Shown here: piece after piece, positions 22,292-32,200 of the stretch
Layout of the letters: the number at the start of each line of letters is the position of its first letter
Numbering within the stretch: the first letter of the stretch is position 1
Assembly (NCBI GenBank): GCA_973895155.1
Contig: OZ316896.1
Span: 14,632,001-14,696,000 of the forward strand
DNA from: Marsupella aquatica
Taxonomy: Eukaryota > Marchantiophyta
Direction of reading: 5' to 3'
Length of the DNA: 64,000 nt
Notes under the pieces: model-generated
The model's input: the letters and a program-made list of their open reading frames with translations, nothing else
Database searches by the model: none
What the model was told of the DNA's origin: nothing
Program-made: the position numbers and the translations under genes

Positions 22292-23920
22292 TCAAGATTG
22301 CTGCTCGTAGATTTGCATGTAAGCTTCAGACAAGGCTACCATCTGAGGTAAAGTATCCGCCACATGCAAGTCTTGCATTTCATACCATTGTTCTTCTGAT
22401 TTCCGCTGAACGAAAACCCGGTAAGAGCCCTCCCCGGGTTTACCATCGTGCACAAGGTTAGCAATCAAATCATATTTTGAGAGCAGTCTGTCAGACTCAC
22501 GTTCGACCTTTAAAGGGATGTAATCCTTCAACTCCAAGTTTTTAACCGGAAAATTAACGAGGGTAGGGTTCTTTTCAACGAAGAAATTATTTTTCGTAAA
22601 GCGTAGCATATGGAGTATCAAATATTTGGGAAGCCTTCTAACGTGGTACCTCATACGTGCCAGCTGGGGTCTCACAACTTCTGTGATTGTTTCTCCATCG
22701 AACTTCTTCAGAATGTTGAACAGCGGAACCTGCGGAATAATGTTCTTCTCCATGACATCTTTGAACAGGGGTGGTGGGGGAAGGTCCAGACCGAGCATAA
22801 GGAAGGGCATCTGGCTCACCTCTCGTTCAACACCCGCAGAAGATGCATTTTCTTCCTCAGCAGACGACATTCGCTGCTCATCGGACTCAAGAACCCTTTT
22901 CTTGGGTAATTCCTTCACAACTTCCAATTCGCCCTGAAAACACTGGTATATGACGCTGCTGTTACTTCTCTTCGTCCCACCGAGATCCGTGTGAAGTGTA
23001 TTTAGAAGCCACATCGTAAATGTGACTGGATCCGATTGCTCCCCTATCCGAAATCTCTTCTTGCTTGCCACCATGACGGCTTGCAAGAATTCATGCGGAC
23101 TCACCTGGCCTTTAAAATTTCTCGGATGCCAAATCTTTCTTGTGAGCTCTCCAAATCGCTGCACGAGGGGAGACTTGCAATGCTTGTAGTTCTCTGGTAT
23201 GAGGAAAAAATCTCGGAGAGGAGTCACCCGCATCAGAGATTGGATTGTGGCATTGACGAAATCATTCTTTTTAATGTTATTCAGGCCCACCATACCAGGG
23301 AGGTAGTCAGTACCGTCTAAAGCTCGAGCCCATTGTTTGCTTTTGTCCAGCTGAACAACCTGCGCTTTAGTAAACCTCGGGTTCAGAACGTAGCGAATGT
23401 CATCCAGAGATGGATCATTCACTTCGTACCCGTCCGGAAGACAGTAGACCTTCTCCGTGTGCAGGTTGATAAAGACATGATGGCTAGCTTCGAGGCTGTG
23501 AGTATACGCATGAGATTTCCGTCCTCTTCCTTGAAAATATTTGCCGCACACTAAACATGCGTAAACATTTAGGTTTGAAAGGGACACTGAACAGAACTTC
23601 TCGAAATCGAAGTCTAGCACCTGCCGGTTGACAGTGTCCAAATAGGGACAATCCCTCCGAACTTCCGTGTCTCGACGTCGAACGCCAGGGGCCTTCTCCT
23701 CTTCTAAATCCTCCTCGCTATCGTCCCGTTGGTGCTCCTCCTCCTCCTCCTCCTCTTCTCCGTCTCCATACTCGAAATGCGGCAGCAGTCCTGTGTTCGA
23801 AAGCTCCTCTCCTGCTCGCTGCTTCTTGGTGATTGCTACCGCATCATCGTTTTTGAGCCTCTCGCCACCCTGATCTTCCACATTCTCCCTCCCTCTCTTC
23901 ATTTCCGTAACGGAGACCAT
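22292..23920 (-). CDS. USP39: SAD1/USP39-type snRNP assembly factor (inactive ubiquitin protease)
   Basis: A single uninterrupted minus-strand frame of 542 residues starts at the ATG at 23920. The frame is open further upstream but only from a non-ATG codon. The family joins the U4/U6.U5 tri-snRNP and is needed for pre-mRNA splicing. An acidic tract (about residues 54-75) precedes a UBP-type zinc finger (CPYLDT, DFEKFCSVSL, YACLVCGKYFQGRG). A USP-fold domain follows, with GLNNIKKND, PPPPLFKD and YLILHMLRFTKNNFF. The catalytic residues of true USPs are missing. The Cys position reads Asp (about residue 220), and the usual GHY His box reads GSY, as expected for this non-catalytic family. It is unusual in having no introns in the coding region. 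Confidence 0.95.
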   Translation of the reverse strand: MVSVTEMKRGRENVEDQGGERLKNDDAVAITKKQRAGEELSNTGLLPHFEYGDGEEEEEEEEHQRDDSEEDLEEEKAPGVRRRDTEVRRDCPYLDTVNRQVLDFDFEKFCSVSLSNLNVYACLVCGKYFQGRGRKSHAYTHSLEASHHVFINLHTEKVYCLPDGYEVNDPSLDDIRYVLNPRFTKAQVVQLDKSKQWARALDGTDYLPGMVGLNNIKKNDFVNATIQSLMRVTPLRDFFLIPENYKHCKSPLVQRFGELTRKIWHPRNFKGQVSPHEFLQAVMVASKKRFRIGEQSDPVTFTMWLLNTLHTDLGGTKRSNSSVIYQCFQGELEVVKELPKKRVLESDEQRMSSAEEENASSAGVEREVSQMPFLMLGLDLPPPPLFKDVMEKNIIPQVPLFNILKKFDGETITEVVRPQLARMRYHVRRLPKYLILHMLRFTKNNFFVEKNPTLVNFPVKNLELKDYIPLKVERESDRLLSKYDLIANLVHDGKPGEGSYRVFVQRKSEEQWYEMQDLHVADTLPQMVALSEAYMQIYEQQS

Positions 23921-24420
23921 CGAGTACACAAGTTCGTGACTGTTACCACTACCCTTCTCCCACTCCCAGTACGGTCCCAATTTCTGCCAACTACTTATCT
24001 CCAGGCATTCAGGCTAAAGACCGCCTGCATCCTTGCTTCAACACTAACTCCAACTTTTCACTCCTGTCCAGAATCAATCCATTCATTACTTGATTACCCG
24101 CAAAGGATTTATACCATCTCTCACAATCAGACTCCAAAATGCGACGTACTGCCGATTGTGATCAGAAACCCTGAACCCTAATGACATCCGTCAGCAAAGC
24201 ATATACCAGACCATTTTTCCTTCACAACTACAGCAATAATGCCTCGACCATTCCTGCCCTCTTCCTCCTCTACAGTTCACTTCCTCTGCTGCCTCATCGT
24301 CGTCTCTCGTCAATTCCCTGCTCATCGACGACAAGTCCCAAAACCTCTCCACTGCCTCCGGTGTCCCGGCAACGAACGGAATGTCAGTGCCGTGAATTTT
24401 ACACAATACACCGACGAACG

Positions 24421-24750
24421 TAAACGGAACCAAGCGTTACAAAGTTTCGGGCCCTCTCTATTACACTTTACACTGTCGAAGGTAAACGGAACCAAGCGTT
24501 ACAAAGTTTCGGGACCTCTCTTTTACACTTTACAGCAACGAAGGTAAACGGAACCAAGCGTTACAAAGTTTCGGGCCCTCTCTATTACACTTTACACCAT
24601 TGAAGGTGAACGGAACCAAGCGTTACAAAGTTTTGGGCCCTCTCTTCTAGACTTTACACCGTTGAAGGTAAACGGACCAAGAGTTACCTCTCTTTACACT
24701 TTACACCGTTGCAGGTAAATTGAACCAGGCCTTACAAAGTATCGGACCCT
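24421..24750 (+). repeat. 62-bp tandem repeat, about 5.5 copies
   Basis: Copies start at 24421, 24483, 24545, 24607 and 24669 with exact 62-base spacing, then a shortened copy at 24716. Each unit reads TAAACGGAACCAAGCGTTAC, AAAGTTTCGGGCCCTCTCT and ATTACACTTTACACC, with increasing decay to the right. GGGCCC is a known core for TCP-type factors, so the array could matter for the neighbouring SAD1/USP39 promoter about 500 bases away. That link is only inferred. Confidence 0.9.
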
Positions 24751-24979
24751 CTGGTCTGCAAGGACGACTTTTAGTTTTATAGTAGCCTTGAGTGAAAGAA
24801 CATCAATAAGGTAAATATGAAGAAAACAAATCACCTCACAGGAAGCCCGCGAAGCCCTTGGGCGCACCGAAAGTGGATACACCCAGGCCATTTTTTTCGG
24901 GGGTAGTCAACATTGAGTGGGCTTGCGGCACCCGAATCTAATTCTTGTAAGCCTGATCCTTGACCTTCAACCTTTGGGG

Positions 24980-25960
24980 ACAAAGCACATTTGGCAGAAT
25001 CAATTGCACAAAGTTTTTTACACAAGTTTTTCCTCTGCAACTTGGAAATTGTATGAAGATATGCATTCCAGAAAGCCAGATAGGAGTGATTTTGAGAGAT
25101 ACATTGCAGTCAACAAGGAGAGAGGATTCACTAGAATGTTTGCATCACTAGAGTGCATGTACTATGAGTGAAAGAATTACTTTGTTGCCTGGCAAGGGCA
25201 ATTCACTAACAATGACGACAACAAATCTATATTACTTGAGGCAATTGCAGGTTATGCTATGGATTTGACATGCATTCTTTAGTCTGCCTAGCGGGATTAT
25301 ATAACAACCTAAATATTTCTACCAATCTCCTTTGGCCAATGACATGTTGCATCAACGTCATGACCTTATAAAGTACAATTTACATGACACAGAGTACAAG
25401 TGATGTTACCTTTGTTGAGCATAGACGACATTCATAACGACAAAGCCCATGAACCATCCAACGCACAATAGTCGACACAGAGAGATACGTGGTTCACTTC
25501 CACATGAGGCTACGTCCACGGGAACACACAAGAGCTTTACTGCACTCTAGGCCGACTGGCCATACCAAGCATCCACAGCACAAGCTCTCCCTATCTCTCA
25601 ACTAGCTCCGTAACAATGAGCCTAAGTTCCACCAGGGTTTGGCATCAGCCCTGGCTATATGCACAACAGCACTACCGCTAACATTAGCTAAGTCCTAATC
25701 TGAGTTAGACTAACTGTGGTTAGCTCATGAGTCACAAGACTAGAGCAATATTTAACAACCTTCTGGTGGATGGAATATATCCAAAGTGGTCTTGTTTTGA
25801 GAGCACTCTTCACAAGCCTCAAACATAAAAAGATTTTTTTGTTTGCCAAAGTGCCAAGATGGTGCCATGAACACACAGTTTTGATTGTCTGTATTGAAGA
25901 TGAAAGAAGTGAGGCCATGAAGATTTGTGGGTTGAGGCTGGTCCTTTATTGACATTGCAT
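24980..25960 (+). pseudogene. PIF/Harbinger transposase relic, split by a solo LTR
   Basis: The plus strand carries a decayed DDE transposase in broken frames. The blocks are ERGFTRMFASLECMYYE, then WQGQFT, LLEAIAGYAMD, a frameshifted FSLPSGII...QSPL, YNLHDTEYK, and after the LTR DGIYPKWSCFE. They correspond in order to the family's GFPGMLGSIDCMHWEWKNCP, WxGQYT, LEAVA, FGLPGSNND and LxDGIYPKW blocks. The Trp of EWKN is a TGA stop at 25169-25171, and the first catalytic Asp is Glu. The second Asp block is lost, and the region of the last acidic residue is full of stops. The solo LTR (25413-25757) interrupts it inside the codons for CYLLVDGIYP. It is clearly non-functional. Edges are approximate. 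Confidence 0.85.
25413..25757 (+). mobile_element. Solo LTR with ACCTT target-site duplication
   Basis: The 345-base element starts TGTTGAGC and ends TTTAACA (TG...CA). It is flanked on both sides by ACCTT (25408-25412 and 25758-25762). It contains GTGGTTCAC and CTACGTCCACGGG blocks typical of plant LTRs. No internal retrotransposon region lies beside it, so it is a solo LTR left by recombination. Removing it with one ACCTT rejoins the transposase frame around it, which proves its insertion there. Confidence 0.9.
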
Positions 25961-26354
25961 AGATGAGCATGCCCTGGACAGAGTACCTAGTTCCCACAAA
26001 AGAGGTTGAAAATACCATTAATTAGCCTTAGTTTACAATACAAGGAATGACTTAATTGAGCATTTGTGGAAGCGGGACAGTCAAGCTATACAATGGGCTA
26101 GATTAACAAACTTGTAGGAAAAAATACTTTAACATAGCAGAAGTGACAATTGAATGATGACAATTTTATACACAGGTGTATTGATTTATTGCATCAATCT
26201 TTGTGCAAAAACATTTCCATTATGAACCAAGCTTGAAACTAAATTTGCAGAACATTTAACTACTTCTATATATGGCACTCCAGCTCTATAGTTAACTAGC
26301 CGGATGCCTGAGCCATTGGGGATAATCCTTATCCCGAGACACCATGCACATGTA

Positions 26355-26604
26355 AGTACCATACAAAGTAGTCGACACAACAAGTACATGGTTCACCTCA
26401 CGATTGAGGCTACGTCCACGGAAAGCAAGAGACATTTACTTCCCTCTTGCTCCACTCCAACAATGAACTGAAGATTCACCAGGGGCTGGCATCAGCCCTG
26501 GTTATATACAACATGCATCACTGCTAACCTTAGCTAAGTCCTAACCTGAATTACCCTAATTGTGATTAGCCCTAGAGTCACAAGACTCAGAGCAATACTC
26601 AACA
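26355..26604 (+). mobile_element. 5'-truncated LTR of the same family
   Basis: It shares CTACGTCCACGG, GGCATCAGCCCTGG, TTAGCTAAGTCCTAA and GAGTCACAAGACT with the solo LTR at 25413, in the same orientation. It ends ACTCAACA at 26604. The TGTTGAGC start is missing, and I see no target duplication. It abuts the TGTGCGTTGCACAAAAGATG border of a minisatellite array without a gap. Confidence 0.8.
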
Positions 26605-26735
26605 TGTGCGTTGCACAAAAGATGTTAAGGTGAGGAAAAAATGTTGAGATGAGTAAAAGATGTCAAGATGAGAAAAGATGTTGAGGTGAAAACAATGTCA
26701 AGGGAAAAAGATGTTGAGGTGAGAAAAAGACATCA
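26605..26735 (+). repeat. GATGT minisatellite array B with TGTGCGTTGCACA border
   Basis: The array starts exactly with TGTGCGTTGCACAAAAGATG. It continues with units such as TTAAGGTGAGGAAAAAATG and GTCAAGATGAGAAAAGAT. It is followed at 26745-26800 by AAGCAAATTGGTTTTCCCAG and a TTTATCCATTG block, also present near 18.2 kb, which indicates a shared element flank. Confidence 0.7.
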
Positions 26736-26819
26736 AAGAGTAGATAGGGCTTTTAAGCAAATTGGTTTTCCCAGCTTTATCCATTGTTTTTCTCACATTT
26801 ATTTTGCTTTCCTTCCCTT

Positions 26820-27790
26820 CACACCTTGGGGGGCCATCCTGGCGCTACTACTAGGATGGTCGTAGTGGTTGTTACACCGTGTGGTGTGCTTTGGTTTTGA
26901 GTATTTAGGGGAAATCCTCTGTAAGTGCAGGGGGAACTTAGTCGAGTGTTCAGTTTGAGATAAGCATTCAATGAGAACTTGGGGGGGTCACTACATGGAG
27001 GGTCATACATCGTGTGTGATGTTTTAGGGTTTGATCCCCCTAACTTAAAAGTGAAAATATTTTTTTGCAAAACCCTTTCTTTCTTTAAATTTTGTTATTT
27101 TTTACTAAAAAACCCCTAAAAACTTTAAAGAAAGTATTTTTTACAATTAAATAGGCTATGTGTTCTTTAAAGTTGATTAGTCAATAAAACATGCCCTATG
27201 TGTTCTTCCATCAAACTTTGGAAGTCTTCCTCCACACCTATTTAAATGGGCCTATACGTCATCGCACGTGATGTGCCACTTCCATGGAAGTGACCCCCCC
27301 CCGAGAGTGAGAATAGGGGATCAATCTGGAGTAGTGAGATGGAGAGGTGCTCATTGTCTCGTGAGGCAGGAGTTGGGTAGATGGCAGGATGTCGGGTTGC
27401 CCATGCAATGTGTTACGTTGGCCACCAAAAGATATGGATTAGGTTGATTGTCACCAATTTTTGTGTGGGGTTGTCTCTCTTTTTCTTGATTGTGTTCTTC
27501 CCCTAGAATGATTCCTTAGAGCAACTTGCATGGTTTGGTCGACCCTATGAGTGGGACTAGTGACAACACTCTATTTGAGGCCAATGGGAGCATGAACATG
27601 ACAGTCCACGAGACAGCATAGAATATGAGTATAGTTGGTAGATTTGATCAAAAAATACATTTTGGGGAGCGAAATCAAATCTACTCATTCTTAGTAGCAA
27701 ACTAATCCCGATAGCATCCCTCCACATCCCTGTCGTACGACACAAACAAATATAAGAGGAAAAAAGTGGTATTTATTGTTTAACTAGCTC
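26820..27790. other. Unassigned intergenic DNA
   Basis: No gene or clear repeat is recognised. The stretch ends with CTAGCTCAATACATGTGCG, which is the left border of the next array and matches the outer border of the array near 57.7 kb in the other orientation. Confidence 0.45.
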
Positions 27791-27795
27791 AATAC

Positions 27796-28590
27796 ATGTG
27801 CGTTGCACAAAAGATGTCATGTCACCCAAGATGTCGTTAAGAAAAAAAAGATGTCGTGTCACCCAAAATGTCGTTAGACAAAAAGATGTTGTGTCGCCCA
27901 AGATGTCATTAAATCAATAGTTTCACTAATTCTGGAATATTATTAACGATTTGGAAATTTCATAACAACTTTTTGGAAACTTAAATCAACTAAATTGTAG
28001 ATAATATGAGACTTATCAATATCATATTTGAAATTTTTTGATCAAGAGATATAAAGCTTAACAAGCTACTCCTAATAAATCTATGCATAACATACAATGT
28101 ACTCTAGAACTCAAGTTATAGGGAAAAGAATCATTGGTGTTGGAAATTTCATGATCAAAAATTGGACAAAAGAATGTCGAGAGTTAGTGAAATCACTGAT
28201 TTAAGAAAAAAATATGCACTGTCGCCCAAGATGTAGTTAAGATTTTGTGTTGCCCAAGATGCCATTAAGAAAAATAGGTGTGGTGTCGCCCAAGGTGTTG
28301 TTAAGAAAAAGATGTCGTGTCACCCAAGATGTCGTTGAGAAAGAAAATGTCGTGTCGCTGAAGATGTCCTGAAGAAAACTAATGTTGTGTCGCCCAAGGT
28401 GTCATTAATAAGAAAAAAGATGTTATGTCACCCAAGATGTCCTTAATTAAGAAAAAAAATGTCATGGCACCCAAGATGTACTTAAGAAAAAGATGTTGTG
28501 TCACCCAAGATGTCGTTAATAAAAAAGATGTTGTGGCACCCAAGATGTTGTAAAGAGAAAAGCTGTTGGTAAGTAAAAATGATGTCGTTA
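27796..28590 (+). repeat. Minisatellite array C, about 33-bp unit, interrupted by an insertion
   Basis: Units read GATGTCGTGTCACCCAAG then ATGTCGTTAAGAAAAA and recur head to tail from 27796 to 27912 and again from 28201 to about 28590. The two blocks are separated by the foldback element at 27913-28200. The array starts right after GTGCGTTGCACAAAAGATGTC, the border shared by several arrays. Confidence 0.85.
27913..28200. mobile_element. 288-bp foldback (MITE-like) element with TTAA target duplication
   Basis: The ends are imperfect inverted repeats. The left end is ATCAATAGTTTCACTAATTC, and the right end read inward is ATCAGTGATTTCACTAACTC. TTAA lies on both sides (27909-27912 and 28201-28204). 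Dropping the element with one TTAA restores a normal array unit (GATGTCATTAAGAAAAA), so the empty site is visible. The interior has no coding capacity. A TTAA duplication with symmetric ATCA...TGAT ends resembles piggyBac-type targeting, unlike the TA or TAA typical of plant Stowaway and Tourist elements. Confidence 0.75.
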
Positions 28591-28599
28591 AGACAAAAG

Positions 28600-29280
28600 T
28601 TGCACAAAAGATGGTGTGGTGAGAAGAAGTAGTTGAAGTGAGAAAAAGATGTCAAGGGAGAGGAAGATGTCGAGGTGAACAAAGATGTTGATGAGAAAAA
28701 GAAGTCGAGCAAAAAATATGTCAAGGAGAGAAAAGATGACAATTTGAGAAAAATATGTGGAGATGAGGGAAAGATGTTGTGGTGAGATAAAAATGTGAAA
28801 GTGAGAAAAAGGTCAGATGTAGAGGTGAAAATAAATGTCAATTCAATGAGAAAAAGAGATGTTGAGGTGAGGCAAAGAAGTCAAGGTGAAAAAAAGATGT
28901 CAAGGAGAGAAAACATGGCAAGGTGAGAAAAAGATGTAAAGATGAGGAAAACATGTTGAGGAGAGAAAAGATGTTGAGGGGGAGGGAAAGATGTTGTAGT
29001 GAGAGAAAGATGGTAAGGTGAGAAAAAGATAAGATGTAGATGTGAGAAAAGATGTGGAGATTAGGAAAAGATGTCAAGTCAAATAATAAAATATATGGAG
29101 GAGAGAAACAAAAATCAAGGACCTAAAAGATGTCGAGTCAGATGAGAAAATATATGGAGGAAAGAAACAAAATCAAGGACCTAAAAGATGTCGAGGGTGA
29201 GAAAAACATTGTCTTGGTGAGATAAAGATGTAAATGTGAGGCAAGATGAGAGATGTCAAGGCAAGGTAGAGTTATTGTGG
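28600..29280 (+). repeat. GATGT minisatellite array D
   Basis: Units of about 17-20 bases (GATGTCAAGGTGAGAAAAA and variants) fill the stretch, entered through TTGCACAAAAGATGGTG. The right border (GCACATAGAAATTGG, then GCGAGATAAC at about 29310-29332) is the same as that of the array at 1.5-2.1 kb. A duplicated segment near 29088-29190 (AATATATGGAGGA, then CAAGGACCTAAAAGATGTCG) shows recent local copying. Confidence 0.8.
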
Positions 29281-29289
29281 TGGTGTTCA

Positions 29290-32200
29290 ACAACTCATGC
29301 ATTTGCACATAGAAATTGGAGACGCGAGATAACGGTCATTGTAGCATAGAGTCCAAGCACAACCAAATGATACCAAAAAAATTGTTTTAATTTTTTATTT
29401 AGAGAAATTAATATTGACTATACATTTTATTTATACTCAAGTTTTACCAAAACTTGAAGGCTAATATCCAATTCTTTACAACTCAATTTTAATAATTAGT
29501 TTTTAATTAATATTCAATAAATTTGTTATCTTTGTCAAGTTTGGGGGTATGCTAGGGGTAGCTTGGGCAGAGGTAATTGAGATTAATAGGGGTATGGATG
29601 GATCCAGCCGTTGCAAAAAAACAAATTTTCAACTAAGGGCTAAGATTTGTTCCCATTTTTTCTTGAGTTTGTAAATGTACCCTTTCTAGAGTAAATGGTA
29701 TTATAGTGACTTATAGTGCACTCAATATTGTCTTCTTGTGTATCTATGATGGTACAGTCAGGTTTCTCCTTGATAGTTGTGCATGCAATTGAATTAGTTT
29801 CATTTTTGTCTTTTGTCTCCACCATTTGATTCACTTTTGTGTGAAAAAATTTGCTGTACTTTTGGTCCACTCTATATTTAATTCATTTTTGGTTTTATCC
29901 CTTGTGTCTATTGATTACCTTTTTTGTTGGCACTGCATTTTTGAATGACGACCACTGGAAAAAAAGGCGCAACAGTGTATTATAGTTTAGGATAAGCAGG
30001 TGACACTTGGACTCAAGTTGTTACTTATACATTACGTATTTTCTTGACTTGCTGAAAAACTTTCTGTTGGGCATTTGGTTCTATCGATCTCTTGCACCCA
30101 GTTTGGTTTGATCAAATGCAGATGCTCTCTGTTTCGTGACTTGAGGAAGATGTCCATGACTTTTCCAAGTGTGGGCCAAAAACCCTTGAGCTGAAGGTTT
30201 GCTATACCAGCACAGGCTCTTGCATGTTAGGAGTACATTTGATGCATTTTATAGATCTTTATTTTTCTGTGGCTATCCATAGTGATGTGTTTCAAATTGG
30301 GCCATGGTGAAACGTTTGTCGTGTGGAAATCTTCACTTTGACATTTCCATGGATTTTTTTCAGACAAAAGACTAAGATAAGACTCAGCCAAAATGGTCAT
30401 CAAAATGCAAGATTGATCCAAGTTTACAAACTCATTGAATTGCTGGAACCTAGTGAATGAGGAATGAAGGGGTTGCTTAATTGACTCACAAATATAACCT
30501 GAAGTTGGCTCAATTTTGGGCGATAATAACCATCTTTGTTCCCGTGCTTGTGTGATGTTGTTGTCATTGGAGTCATAGTTGAAGTTGTTGGCGTACAAGA
30601 GATCTAGTTGAGTACATCTCTGTGTGGCCTTTTTCATGGCAGAAGCAGAGCAGAGCCAAAAACGAGAGATGTGGCAGCAAGTAACAAGCAACGTTGCTGA
30701 TGATATGCAAATGATAGACTCAGTCACCGAGTCTCATTCGACGCAAAGGAGGAGCAAAACAAAGAACAGCACTACCAAACTCTATTGTGGGGCCGTGCTG
30801 GTTGAATGTGGGACCCGTTTTCACAATCATCATCAATATTATATACTACTATTTATACTACTTAATAATCATCATGAAACTTGCTATGAGAAATACCTAC
30901 ATGAATTGTTGACAATGCATATATTGTGATGCACATGGTTTGTAAACATGCACTGCCACCAATAAAGCATCCAAAAGTGTTCAATTTTTGCATCTTAACC
31001 AAAGTTGCATTCAACTGGAAGTTTGATCTCCATTGTAGGCAACCGTAGGCCTTCTACAAATATTTGTGCTATTCTTTCAAAAGAATTGTGAGCAATCTAA
31101 AACTATTTCACCATAAATGACATGTGTCTTGCATCCAAAATTAGCAAAAGGCCATTGCAACTTCCAGCTAGTTTTTAGGCATATTGACCTTGCAATATTG
31201 ACATGGTTGTTGATCTATTTTTACTTGATAATAGACAAAATGATTCAATTCTAAATTAATTTTTTAGCTCATTTCAAGAAGGCTATTAAATACTTTTAAA
31301 CATACATGCTACGGTAGTATGATTGCAGTTGGGAAAAATATATATAATATTAATATATGTTTATTACAAATATTAAACTTAACACATTCCCAATTAATAA
31401 GAATAAAAATTAGAAACCTTTTTGGGATTTTATTATATACTAGGACTAAAACATTGCATGTGATACAATGGTGCCAATACTATCGCATACATTTGTTCTC
31501 CTATCTTTCAGCCACTTTATTTTGTTTTCTTTCTCTCTTTCTCTCTTTTTTGTCTTATTTTTCCTTTCTTGAATTCATGGCTTCCTCTCTTATATTCTCT
31601 CTTTTATGTATGCTTCATATCTTATATTATTTATTTCTAATCTGCTTCTTGGTCTGTCATTCATTGCTCTTTGTCTTGCTTCTTGCAATTTTTTGCAATT
31701 TTTGAGCATGAATTGTTCTGAATGTTAATTGAGACACAAAATTGAAGCTGCTATATGGTGAATGCAACTTTCAATATATTATCTTATTCAAACTTCTTTT
31801 GTTATGCATTTTTATTTCAATGTGTCTTACCAAGGTGCATCCCTTGTATAGTTTAGATTTCCAATTTATTCTGGCACCCCTCTAATTTTTTTTAAATCTT
31901 TGTTATATTTTAAAATCATCCACCCTGTAACAAAGCTCGTTGAATTTCTAGCCCTTATTCTCATGAGTACAGAAGAAATGATCTAAACAGTGTGCACACC
32001 TTATGTCTTTAAGTACTACTCATGGTTTTGTGTCTTAAATTTATGGTTTTAATTATTTTCAGTGTCATTACCTAAAGTAATTACATAAGTATCTTTACTC
32101 ATGTACATTATGTGCACATCCCAATACCATAAACTTAAGCTTTCTTGTTCATTATTATTTTTCTTTACATGTGTACTTTTATTTTTGTACCTTATGTGCA

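Noticed and set aside
23921-23980. N-terminal extension of SAD1/USP39
   Set aside because: The longer frame begins with a TTG codon; the first ATG at 23920 leaves the acidic region and zinc finger intact.
28482-29077. Two Ser/Phe/Leu-rich minus-strand open frames of 79 and 119 codons
   Set aside because: They are translations of the GATGT minisatellite arrays.
30227-30727. 166-codon minus-strand open frame
   Set aside because: No recognisable motif, composition like translated AT-rich DNA, and no partner exons. It is left as unassigned.
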